Below are positions 1 through 5,356 of a DNA stretch of 5,356 nucleotides, in pieces; positions within the stretch are counted from its first letter, which is position 1; every line of letters starts with the position of its first letter. Made by a program: the position numbers and the translations under genes. The notes under the pieces were generated by a model, which worked only from the letters and a program-made list of their open reading frames with translations, was not told the origin of the DNA and searched no databases. This stretch comes from Flavobacteriales bacterium (GTDB taxonomy: Bacteria > Bacteroidota > Bacteroidia > Flavobacteriales_F > PHOS-HE28), in contig JAGQVR010000195.1 in assembly GCA_020437875.1 (NCBI GenBank), positions 1 through 5,356 on the forward strand. Reading direction: 5' to 3'.

Positions 1-633
1 GATGTGGCTGCTAGTGGCCGCACAGTCCTTTTCGTAAGTCACAACATGATCTCGGTACGCAGTCTCTGCTCACGTGTGATCTGGTTGGAGAATGGTCAAT
101 TGCGCATGGATGGGCCTACGGAAGAGGTCGTGCGATCCTATCTTCACACATATACTGCCTCAACCCCGAGAGTAGAATGGTCAAAGGATGACGCTCCAGG
201 GAATGATTTGATTCGAGTACAAGGTGTTCGGGTGCAACAGGCTGGTGGTAACTCAATTATCGAACGAGATGAGGCAATACAGGTGCACATCACATTGGAC
301 AACTTGCAGATAGAAGATGATGACTTGAATTTGGGAATCAATGTACTGACCGATGAGGAAGTTCTGGTGTTTGGTAGTACACTTAGAGAAAACAGTGAAA
401 CTCTGCCGACCTTCCGTCGTGGAACTCTCCAGTTGGCGTGTGAGATACCCGCTGGGTTGCTAAATTCTGGGAATTACCGGATTCATGTGAACGTGTTCCG
501 ATCTCAGAAGATACTGTTCCGGGTCCAGGATGCGATAGCCTTCACTGTCCATGAGTCCAAAAGGTCCGTTTCGTATTTCGGGAAACGACCTGGCGTGGTG
601 CGGCCGGCACTGCGTTGGTGGTTCGTACCCTGA
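1..633 (+). CDS. Polysaccharide ABC transporter ATP-binding protein, Wzt-type, C-terminal part (5' truncated by window)
   Basis: This is the nucleotide-binding subunit of an exporter that moves a lipid-linked polysaccharide across the inner membrane. Only the last 210 residues are present; the reading frame is open from base 1, so the true start lies outside. Walker A, the signature motif and Walker B are therefore not visible. The first residues, ending GRTVLFVSHNM, carry the switch (H-loop) histidine at residue 14 of the fragment, followed by SLCSRVIWLENGQL, typical of Wzt/TagH-like ATPases. From about residue 58 (VEWSKDDAPGNDLIRVQG) to about residue 185 there is a beta-rich extension matching the Wzt C-terminal domain, which in characterised systems such as E. 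coli O9a binds the modified chain end and sets export specificity. The last residues (YFGKRPGVVRPALRWW) resemble the tails of Bacteroidota homologues. GC is clearly lower than in the genes at 2880-5040 (one 60-base stretch near 301 is about 38%). Family assignment is secure; the glycan exported is unknown. Confidence 0.9.
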   Translation, partial: DVAASGRTVLFVSHNMISVRSLCSRVIWLENGQLRMDGPTEEVVRSYLHTYTASTPRVEWSKDDAPGNDLIRVQGVRVQQAGGNSIIERDEAIQVHITLDNLQIEDDDLNLGINVLTDEEVLVFGSTLRENSETLPTFRRGTLQLACEIPAGLLNSGNYRIHVNVFRSQKILFRVQDAIAFTVHESKRSVSYFGKRPGVVRPALRWWFVP

Positions 634-790
634 AGCGGTCGGGGCCTCATTGGGTCCTGTCTTTCACAAGGCGCCCTGGACTCACTTCGGCTCCTTGGGC
701 CCGGTCGGACCGGCATCATTGTACGAAGCAGCCAATCCGCGATCCAAAAACCACCGTTGACCGCGTGCTTCGAACGAGGGTCCCTCGACC
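634..790. other. Convergent intergenic region between the ABC-transporter gene and the inverted PLP-fold gene
   Basis: I find no convincing coding region in these 157 bases. The short open frames crossing it give proline-, arginine- and serine-rich translations with no recognisable motif. It separates two stop codons facing each other (TGA ending at 633 on plus, TAA beginning at 793 on minus). The only structure I see is two compact inverted repeats, CCGGTCGGACCGG at 701-713 and CGAGGGTCCCTCG at 775-787. No tRNA-like or other RNA-gene pattern was recognised. Confidence 0.6.
775..787 (-). terminator. Possible weak terminator hairpin after the minus-strand PLP-fold gene
   Basis: CGAGGGTCCCTCG is a perfect inverted repeat centred on one base. 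As RNA it can form about five base pairs around a three-base loop. It begins three bases after the TAA stop of the minus-strand gene, where a terminator would be expected. Against this, the minus strand continues TTCGAAGC, with no real U-tract, and the stem is short. It may instead be a chance palindrome. Confidence 0.25.
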
Positions 791-1765
791 TTATGGATAC
801 ATGACCCTTATGACCTTGTCCACGCGAGTTGCCATCAGTTTCATGTCGGCTCTGGAGTAGCGCTGGTCAATGGGCAATGGGATTAGTCGACCTACAAGGT
901 CGACATCAGAACGGTGGGCATCGGAACGGTCTAGCACATCAGGCCATAGGCGAGGGGCGAACACACCGTATTCATGAAGGGCCTTGAGTTCGACCGGCTC
1001 TTTCAGCAGCAGTGGATAGTAGAGCGGTGCGTCGATGGCATTCGCGTTCATACTGAGCTGGTTCAGCGCGGCGAATTGCTCGTGAAGGATAGAGAAGTTG
1101 GTGTTGCGCACGCATCTCGTCCTGTCCATGTCGATCCGTTCAAGCAAATGCTCGCCCACCAGTGAGATGCGCTCCGGACCGGTATGCATGTATTTGTTGT
1201 TCAATCGATAGGCGGACAACGCATCTTCCATCTCACCCATCATGCCCAATACTAGATGGTCCAGTGTATACCTGGTATTCCGTTCGCTGGAAGGCTCGAC
1301 CTTGATTGGTCCACGGAGACGGCTCCCATCCGGAACGCCGAAGAACTTCCTTGCTGAGTCGAAGGACCAACAGTTCTCGGGTATCGGACTGAACCAGCAT
1401 TGCGACCGATCGATGATGGCCCTATCCCCGAGCGGTGAGGCTAGCGCATGTAACTCCTCGGTGAGCATACCGAAATAGTCCACGAAGAGCACCATGTCAT
1501 CCGTCCTTGGATAAAGTACGGGAGGCCTTAGATCCGGGCCCACCGGATAGGGTATGACTGCAATACCCAGTTCCATGGCAGGACGGTAGGCGGAGTCGCA
1601 AAGGAAGCCCGGCAGAAACAACCTTGCAGGACGCATCACCTTGAGGATGGCGGCAAGGCTCGCACGGCCAGACGAGAATAGCCCGCTCCCCAAGGGTGCT
1701 ACCTCACTGACCTTTATCTCTGCCTCCAGTGAGAGAAACCCTCCGAAGCGCTCAGACCCTTTCAT
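791..1765 (-). CDS. Divergent DegT-like PLP-fold protein (putative aminotransferase-related enzyme)
   Basis: The product is 324 residues, probably a cytoplasmic protein with the fold-type I aminotransferase architecture, distantly like DegT/DnrJ/EryC1/StrS sugar aminotransferases. Supporting features in order are a GSGLFSSGRASLAAIL segment (about 26-41) matching the cofactor-phosphate region and first helix, RLFLPGFLCDSAYRPA (48-63), VLFVDYFGM (92-100), AIIDRSQCWFS (116-126) with Asp119 in the place of the PLP-ring aspartate and Gln122 after it, and SFDSARKFFGVPDGS (134-148) with Lys140 at the Schiff-base position. The C-terminus (LIPLPIDQRYSRADM) resembles the DegT-family tail. It is shorter than a typical DegT enzyme (about 360-400). 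The frame stays open much further upstream, but that part runs antisense to the sulfotransferase and lacks family motifs, so I chose the ATG just before KGSERFGGF; an ATG at 1798, adding 11 residues, is the alternative. It lies on the opposite strand from every other gene here. Substrate and activity are unknown. Confidence 0.78.
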   Translation of the reverse strand: MKGSERFGGFLSLEAEIKVSEVAPLGSGLFSSGRASLAAILKVMRPARLFLPGFLCDSAYRPAMELGIAVIPYPVGPDLRPPVLYPRTDDMVLFVDYFGMLTEELHALASPLGDRAIIDRSQCWFSPIPENCWSFDSARKFFGVPDGSRLRGPIKVEPSSERNTRYTLDHLVLGMMGEMEDALSAYRLNNKYMHTGPERISLVGEHLLERIDMDRTRCVRNTNFSILHEQFAALNQLSMNANAIDAPLYYPLLLKEPVELKALHEYGVFAPRLWPDVLDRSDAHRSDVDLVGRLIPLPIDQRYSRADMKLMATRVDKVIRVMYP

Positions 1766-1816
1766 GGTACAAATATGCTCACGCTGCTCCCCGTGCATGG
1801 ACTTCGACCGAACTGT

Positions 1817-1824
1817 TATCTTTG
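1817..1824 (+). promoter_or_regulatory. Candidate Bacteroidota-type -7 box upstream of the sulfotransferase operon
   Basis: TATCTTTG matches the Bacteroidota -7 consensus TAnnTTTG exactly and lies 19 bases before the chosen sulfotransferase ATG, in the 78-base divergent intergenic region. Transcription would start around 1830 and leave a very short leader. I see no clear TTTG-like -33 element at the expected distance. The match is therefore suggestive only, and it depends on the host being a member of the Bacteroidota. Confidence 0.3.
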
Positions 1825-1843
1825 GCAGGCCAGAACGAGGGAG

Positions 1844-2815
1844 ATGAGTACTACACTTGACAGGCGGTTCATCTTCATCGTCGGGGCGGCCCGTAGTGGT
1901 ACGACCTGGTTGCACCGGATGCTGTCTATGCATCCCGCGATCGCTTCTCTCGACGGTGTCGAGCTCACCGTTTTCACGCGTTACCTGGCGATGCCGGTGG
2001 CCCATTTCCGCCAAGAAAAGAATGATATGGAAGCGGGCCGATGGAGCTTGGGGCTCGGCGCAGTATGGAAGGAGGATAGGTTCATGGACGAGGTGGGGTG
2101 CTTCCTGGACAAGGTTTATGGGACCGTGCTCGAGACGAGGCCGAATGCGACCCACATCCTTGACAAGCATCCGAACTATTCCCGCCACATCCCCCTCATC
2201 GCCGAGCTCGTGCCGAACGCAAGATTCATTCACTTGATTCGCGATGGAAGGGAGGTTGTGGTGAGCGCCCTCTCGGTGAATAGGCGCGTGGGGCACAGTG
2301 CAGGGGAGGTGGCCCAGGCCGCTCGGGAATGGCGGGACTTTGTAAGCCAGGCTAGGGACGCTGGCAGGACATTGGATGATCGGTACCTTGAGGTCAGATA
2401 TGAGGAGCTCAAGGACAGGGGTGTGGATGTGCTGGCCCGCATATTCACGCACTGCGGTCTGGAGGCGGATGGAGAACTGGTCTCTCGAATCCATGCGGAG
2501 AACCACATCAGCCGCAAGCAGTACAGTTCAGGGGACATGACCTTGAATGCATTACGTTCGAAACCGGGAGCCATCTGGCAGCAACGCCTTAGCCTCACCG
2601 ACCATTACCGCATCCATAGATGGGCAGGAAACCTCCTTATGCAACTGGGGTATGCAGGCCCGGATTGGTGGGCAACCTCACCGTTTGACCGCTTGGCTAT
2701 CCGCTTTCGGTCGTTCCTCTGGCGGGTGGGTCGTGCCTTGCAAGGCGGCTTCCAGACATGGAAACTGGCCGAGGTGGATCCCTTTGAACCCCTTCGCGCA
2801 TGGCGCAGGTCCTAG
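1844..2815 (+). CDS. Sulfotransferase family protein (PAPS-dependent type)
   Basis: This 323-residue cytoplasmic enzyme is predicted to transfer sulfate from PAPS to a hydroxyl or amine, plausibly on a glycan or its lipid-linked precursor. The 5'-phosphosulfate-binding loop is near the N-terminus, FIFIVGAARSGTTWLHRML (residues 9-27), directly after a beta-strand as the family requires. The 3'-phosphate-binding motif is RFIHLIRDGREVVVSALS (127-144), with Arg133 and Ser141 at the exact eight-residue spacing of classical sulfotransferases. YLEVRYEELKD (181-191) and GAIWQQRLSLTDHYRIH (242-258) are further family landmarks. The frame is open back to 1775, but the extra 23 residues are non-family sequence and overlap the divergent spacer, so the ATG giving MSTTLDRRF is preferred; a GAGG sits three bases before it, closer than ideal. 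The 3' end overlaps the aminotransferase gene by 16 bases. The acceptor is not identifiable from sequence, and no PAPS-synthesis genes are in the window. Confidence 0.9.
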   Translation: MSTTLDRRFIFIVGAARSGTTWLHRMLSMHPAIASLDGVELTVFTRYLAMPVAHFRQEKNDMEAGRWSLGLGAVWKEDRFMDEVGCFLDKVYGTVLETRPNATHILDKHPNYSRHIPLIAELVPNARFIHLIRDGREVVVSALSVNRRVGHSAGEVAQAAREWRDFVSQARDAGRTLDDRYLEVRYEELKDRGVDVLARIFTHCGLEADGELVSRIHAENHISRKQYSSGDMTLNALRSKPGAIWQQRLSLTDHYRIHRWAGNLLMQLGYAGPDWWATSPFDRLAIRFRSFLWRVGRALQGGFQTWKLAEVDPFEPLRAWRRS

Positions 2816-3882
2816 TGACCCGGACATACCTGCCTGAGCTCGCCGAATACACGGCATTGCTCGAAGGCATCTGGCAGCGTGGTCAGGTGACCAACAACGG
2901 TGCGCTGGTGCAGGAGCTCGAGGGTTCCCTGGCGCCCTACCACGGCACGGAGCAGGTGCTCTTCGCGGGCAATGGCACCATCGCGCTGCAGCTGGCCCTT
3001 CGGGCGCTGGACATCACGGGGGAGGTCATCACCACCCCCTACTCGTACGTCGCGTCCACCACGACCATTCTCTGGGAGCACTGCACGCCGGTGCATGTGG
3101 ACATCGACCCGGTGTCCTTCTGCCTGGACCCGGCCCGCATCGAGGCCGCCATCACGCCGCGCACCCAGGCCATCCTGGCCACGCATGTGTACGGGCTGCC
3201 CTGTGACGTGGATGCCATCGCCGACATCGCGCAGCGCCATGGCCTGAAGGTGATCTACGATGGCGCGCATGCCTTCGGCACCACCTTCCGGGGGCGGCCG
3301 CTGCTTTCCTACGGCGACATCAGCACCTGCAGCTTCCACGCCACCAAGATCTTCCATACCGTGGAGGGCGGTTCCATGGCCTGCCACGACGAGGAGACCC
3401 ATCGGAAGCTGCGTCTGCTGCGGGCCTTCGGCCACATCAAGGACGACCATTTCCTGGCCGGGATCAACGGCAAGAACAGCGAGCTGCACGCCGCCATGGG
3501 CGTGGTGATGCTGCGGCACATGCCGGCCATCCTGGAACGGCGCAAGGCCCAGTGGGCGCGCTACGCGGAGGTCCTGGACGGCAGCGGGGTGCAATTGGCC
3601 CGGGTGCCGGCCGGCACGGACTTCAACCATGCCTACTTCCCGGTGATCATGCCCACGGAGGCCGCGCTGCATGCGTTGCTCGCGGAACTGGCGAAGGAGG
3701 ACATCCATCCCCGGCGCTACTTCTTCCCCTCGCTCACCGAGCTACCCTACCTCTCCGCCGCAGGCACCTGCCCGGTGGCCGAGGACATCGCCCGGCGCGC
3801 GCTCTGCCTGCCGCTCTACCACGTGCTGGAGAACGGCACCATCGACCACATCGCCGCACGCGTGCGTGCCCACGCCCGATGA
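2800..3882 (+). CDS. DegT/DnrJ/EryC1/StrS family nucleotide-sugar aminotransferase (VioA-like)
   Basis: This 360-residue PLP enzyme is predicted to transfer an amino group, usually from glutamate, to a keto-deoxysugar nucleotide in the cytoplasm. It is full length for the family. Landmarks are VTRTYLPELAEYTALLEGIW followed by TNNG (6-34), FAGNGTIALQLAL (55-67) for the cofactor phosphate, EVITTPYSYVAS (75-86), THVYGLPCDVDAI (128-140), VIYDGAHAFG (151-160) with Asp154 as the PLP-ring aspartate, and SFHATKIFHTVEGG (178-191) with Lys183 as the Schiff-base lysine. SELHAAMG (227-234) and FFPSLTELPYL (308-318) complete the pattern. The wording around YDGAHAFG and SFHATK resembles enzymes that make 4-amino- or 3-amino-dideoxyhexoses such as VioA and FdtB, but the product cannot be fixed by eye. 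The start at 2800 gives the standard family N-terminus and lies inside the sulfotransferase gene. The stop overlaps the next start (ATGA), so translation is probably coupled. Composition is strongly GC-rich compared with the left half of the window. Confidence 0.93.
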   Translation: MAQVLVTRTYLPELAEYTALLEGIWQRGQVTNNGALVQELEGSLAPYHGTEQVLFAGNGTIALQLALRALDITGEVITTPYSYVASTTTILWEHCTPVHVDIDPVSFCLDPARIEAAITPRTQAILATHVYGLPCDVDAIADIAQRHGLKVIYDGAHAFGTTFRGRPLLSYGDISTCSFHATKIFHTVEGGSMACHDEETHRKLRLLRAFGHIKDDHFLAGINGKNSELHAAMGVVMLRHMPAILERRKAQWARYAEVLDGSGVQLARVPAGTDFNHAYFPVIMPTEAALHALLAELAKEDIHPRRYFFPSLTELPYLSAAGTCPVAEDIARRALCLPLYHVLENGTIDHIAARVRAHAR

Positions 3883-5120
3883 GCGGTGGCAAGCTCCTGA
3901 TGCTGGGCGGGGCCGATATCCAGGTCACCGCCATCCGGAAAGCGAAGGAGCTGGGCTATGAGGTGATCACCTGCGATTACCTGCCGGGCAATCCGGGGCA
4001 CGCCTTCTCGGACGCCTACCACAACGTGAGCACCACCGACAAGGAGGCGGTGCTGGCCCTGGCCCAACGCGAGGGCATCCAGGGCATCTCGGCCTATGCG
4101 AGCGATCCCGCGGCGGTCACCGCCGCCTATGTGGCGGAGCAGCTGGGCCTTCCGGGGAACCCCTATGAGGCCACGTGCCTGATCCAGGACAAGGTGACCT
4201 TCCGGGCCACCCAGCAACGCCTGGGCATACCCTGCCCCGAGGCCTGCGAGGCCACCGATGCGGCCCAGGTCGAGGCCCTGGTCCGTGGATGGGCGCATGG
4301 CGGCGTCATCAAGCCGGTGGACACCAGCGGGAGCAAGGGCATCCACCACCTGCGGCCGGACATGCCTTCCGCAGCCATCGCTGCGCTGTACCAGGACGCG
4401 CTCTCCTTCAGCCGGGCGAAGAAGGTGGTGATCGAGGAGTACCTGCAGCGGAAGGGCCGGCAGATGACCGGTGATGCGCTGATCGTGGACGGCCGGGTGG
4501 TGTTCTGGTGCTTCGGGGACGTGCACTTCAACGACGCCGTGAACGGCCTGGTACCTCGCGGGGTGACCCTGCCCGGATCCATGCCGGAAGCGCAGGTGCG
4601 CGAGGCGATGAACGGCGTGCAGCAGGTGATCGACGACCTGGGTCTGCGGATGGGCGTGTTCAACATCGACATCTTCGAGGACCACAAGGGCCGCCCCATC
4701 GTGGTGGACATCGGCGCCCGCAATGGGGGCAACATGCTGAACACGCTGTACCACCTGCGCACCGGGGTGGACCTGATGGAAGCGTCCCTGCGGCAATGCA
4801 TGGGTGAAATGGTCTCCCTGCCCGCGCTGGCGGCACCCTCGCGCTACGTCGGCCACATCGTGGTGCATGCCAGGGAGTCCGGCATCCTCCGTTCCCTCCG
4901 GCTTTCCGACGAGTTGGACCGGCACGTCATATACCGCTCGTTCAATGTGAAGCCCGGCGATCGGGTGGGGCGCTTCGTGAACAGCGGCCACCGGCTGGGG
5001 CTCCTGCTCGTCGAGTTCCCCGACCTGGGTTCCATGCTGTGGGTCTACGATCACATCTACGATCATATGTACTTGGAGGTGGATGTGCTGCCTAGATTGG
5101 GTTATTGTCCTCTGGACTGA
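3879..5120 (+). CDS. ATP-grasp family carboxylate-amine (or thiol) ligase
   Basis: The 413-residue product is predicted to activate a carboxylate with ATP as an acyl-phosphate and join it to an amine or similar nucleophile. The N-terminus KLLMLGGADIQVTAIRKAKE (5-24) is the pre-ATP-grasp Rossmann-like domain, and SAYASDPAAVTAAYVAEQLG (71-90) follows the form of PurK/carbamoyl-phosphate-synthase-like members. IQDKVTFRATQQRLGIP (102-118) begins the ATP-grasp fold. VIKPVDTSGSKGI (143-155) supplies the nucleotide lysine and glycine loop, VVIEEYL (183-189) the adenine hinge, and FNIDIF (261-266) with VVDIGARNGGN (275-285) the probable metal-binding acidic and asparagine residues. About 100 residues (from about 310) form a C-terminal extension. 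The frame is open upstream to 3552, but that part is the aminotransferase read out of frame. The start is the ATG overlapping the aminotransferase stop by four bases. Such enzymes in polysaccharide loci may link amino acids or other acyl groups to sugars; the substrate here is unknown. GC falls abruptly in the last 80 bases. Confidence 0.87.
   Translation: MSGGKLLMLGGADIQVTAIRKAKELGYEVITCDYLPGNPGHAFSDAYHNVSTTDKEAVLALAQREGIQGISAYASDPAAVTAAYVAEQLGLPGNPYEATCLIQDKVTFRATQQRLGIPCPEACEATDAAQVEALVRGWAHGGVIKPVDTSGSKGIHHLRPDMPSAAIAALYQDALSFSRAKKVVIEEYLQRKGRQMTGDALIVDGRVVFWCFGDVHFNDAVNGLVPRGVTLPGSMPEAQVREAMNGVQQVIDDLGLRMGVFNIDIFEDHKGRPIVVDIGARNGGNMLNTLYHLRTGVDLMEASLRQCMGEMVSLPALAAPSRYVGHIVVHARESGILRSLRLSDELDRHVIYRSFNVKPGDRVGRFVNSGHRLGLLLVEFPDLGSMLWVYDHIYDHMYLEVDVLPRLGYCPLD
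5046..5069 (+). repeat. Two-copy 12-base tandem repeat in the ATP-grasp 3' end
   Basis: TACGATCACATC is followed directly by TACGATCATATG, identical at 10 of 12 positions, encoding YDHI then YDHM and followed by another TAC. It sits where the local composition falls from about two-thirds GC to under half. It may be a small in-frame duplication or simply a repeated aromatic/acidic motif in the protein. Confidence 0.55.
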
Positions 5121-5149
5121 GCAAATTGAAACTACGAGAAGTGGTCAAT

Positions 5150-5356
5150 ATGAAAATGTTTACTGGGATCAGGCTAAGGGCAATTACTTCTGAGGATGCC
5201 CAGTATACCCTTGCGTGGAGGAACAGCGATGAGATAAACTCTAGCATCGTTGGACAAAAACGCTTTGTATCTCCCGAGACTGAGTCTCGCTGGGTGGATA
5301 TGGCAATCAGTGATCATGAGGGTGACAAGGCGTATCGGTTCATGATAATTGTGGAT
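5150..5356 (+). CDS. GNAT family N-acetyltransferase, N-terminal part (3' truncated by window)
   Basis: Sixty-nine codons are present and run open to the window edge. The translation begins MKMFTGIRLRAITSEDA, followed by a TLAWRNSDEI segment. This is the usual opening of RimJ/RimL-type GNAT proteins (R-L-R-x-I-x-x-E-D-A, then a W-R-N segment), many of which N-acetylate amino sugars in polysaccharide loci. FVSPETESRWVDMAI and YRFMIIVD fit the next helix and the first core beta-strands. The acetyl-CoA-binding motif A (R/Q-x-x-G-x-G/A) would lie beyond the window, so activity cannot be judged. The start lies 29 bases after the ATP-grasp stop, with only a loose purine stretch (GAGAAG) before it; GTG at 5141, three codons earlier, is a possible alternative start. 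It is AT-richer than the two preceding genes, like the ABC-transporter fragment. Its position suggests that it acts in the same amino-sugar pathway, for example acetylating the amine made by the aminotransferase. Confidence 0.72.
   Translation, partial: MKMFTGIRLRAITSEDAQYTLAWRNSDEINSSIVGQKRFVSPETESRWVDMAISDHEGDKAYRFMIIVD

Noticed and set aside
701..713. CCGGTCGGACCGG as a terminator of the ABC-transporter gene
   Set aside because: The palindrome folds to only about four base pairs and is followed by CATCATT rather than a T-run. It is about 70 bases past the stop, so the call is not supportable.
1770..1777. CATATTTG on the minus strand as a -7 box for the PLP-fold gene
   Set aside because: It lacks the first T of TAnnTTTG and lies only four bases before the chosen ATG, so transcription would begin inside the start codon. 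No -33 element is seen.
1766..2506. Upstream extension of the minus-strand frame, giving a 571-codon open frame antisense to the sulfotransferase
   Set aside because: The extra 247 codons lack any family motif and lie opposite a gene with clear sulfotransferase motifs. The recognisable PLP-fold protein starts near 1765, so the extension is a by-product of codon bias on the other strand.
3856..3865. Perfect palindrome GCACGCGTGC just before the ATP-grasp start, as an operator or regulatory hairpin
   Set aside because: It lies within the aminotransferase coding sequence (Ala-Arg-Val codons) in very GC-rich DNA, where 10-base palindromes arise easily. No second copy or other support was seen.
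3552..3878. Upstream 109 codons of the ATP-grasp reading frame as a fused N-terminal domain
   Set aside because: This stretch is the aminotransferase gene read in another frame. Its translation is Arg/Pro/Gly/His-rich, and the ATP-grasp family N-terminus begins naturally at the ATG at 3879.
3816..5066. 416-codon antisense open frame over the ATP-grasp gene, and a 298-codon one at 2812-3708 over the aminotransferase gene
   Set aside because: Both are rich in His, Val, Gly, Arg and Gln with no domain pattern, which is typical of the antisense of GC-rich coding sequence. The plus strand holds well-supported full-length genes.
1..5356. CRISPR array, tRNA/rRNA genes, transposase or toxin-antitoxin pair
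   Set aside because: I saw no regularly spaced repeats, no RNA-gene signatures, no transposase motifs and no pair of small overlapping genes. All long coding regions are accounted for by polysaccharide-locus families.

Overview
The window is a 5.4 kb slice of a surface-polysaccharide (O-antigen or capsule type) biosynthesis and export locus from a Gram-negative bacterium. Several details lean towards a fairly GC-rich member of the Bacteroidota: the wording of the ABC-transporter tail (APGND segment, terminal YFGKRPGVVRPALRWW), the near absence of Shine-Dalgarno sequences, and a TATCTTTG box matching the Bacteroidota -7 consensus TAnnTTTG. This assignment is inferred; nothing in the window settles the taxonomy.

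Layout, left to right. (1) 1-633, plus strand: the 3' end of a Wzt-type polysaccharide ABC-transporter ATPase, with its H-loop and the C-terminal glycan-recognition domain. (2) 634-790: a short non-coding stretch between convergent genes, with two small inverted repeats. (3) 791-1765, minus strand: a divergent PLP-fold protein distantly like DegT aminotransferases, which keeps the candidate Schiff-base lysine. (4) 1766-1843: the divergent intergenic region. (5) 1844-2815: a PAPS-dependent-type sulfotransferase. (6) 2800-3882: a classical DegT/DnrJ/EryC1/StrS nucleotide-sugar aminotransferase, VioA-like in its wording. (7) 3879-5120: an ATP-grasp ligase. (8) 5150 to the window end: the N-terminus of a GNAT acetyltransferase, missing its 3' end.

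Genes 5-7 overlap by 16 and 4 bases, and gene 8 follows after 29 bases, so the four look like one translationally coupled operon. The probable theme is decoration of a sugar or chain: DegT puts an amino group on a nucleotide sugar, the ATP-grasp enzyme and/or the GNAT enzyme acylates an amine, and the sulfotransferase adds a sulfate. The Wzt C-terminal domain could then recognise the modified chain for export. The pathway order and the substrates are inference.

Base composition is mosaic: low to moderate GC in the transporter tail and the GNAT start, intermediate in the inverted gene and sulfotransferase, and about two-thirds GC from about 2880 to 5040. With the inverted gene, this suggests that the locus was assembled from pieces of different origin, as is common for O-antigen clusters. 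The most interesting points are the sulfotransferase/aminotransferase/ATP-grasp module and the second, divergent PLP-fold protein encoded on the opposite strand.
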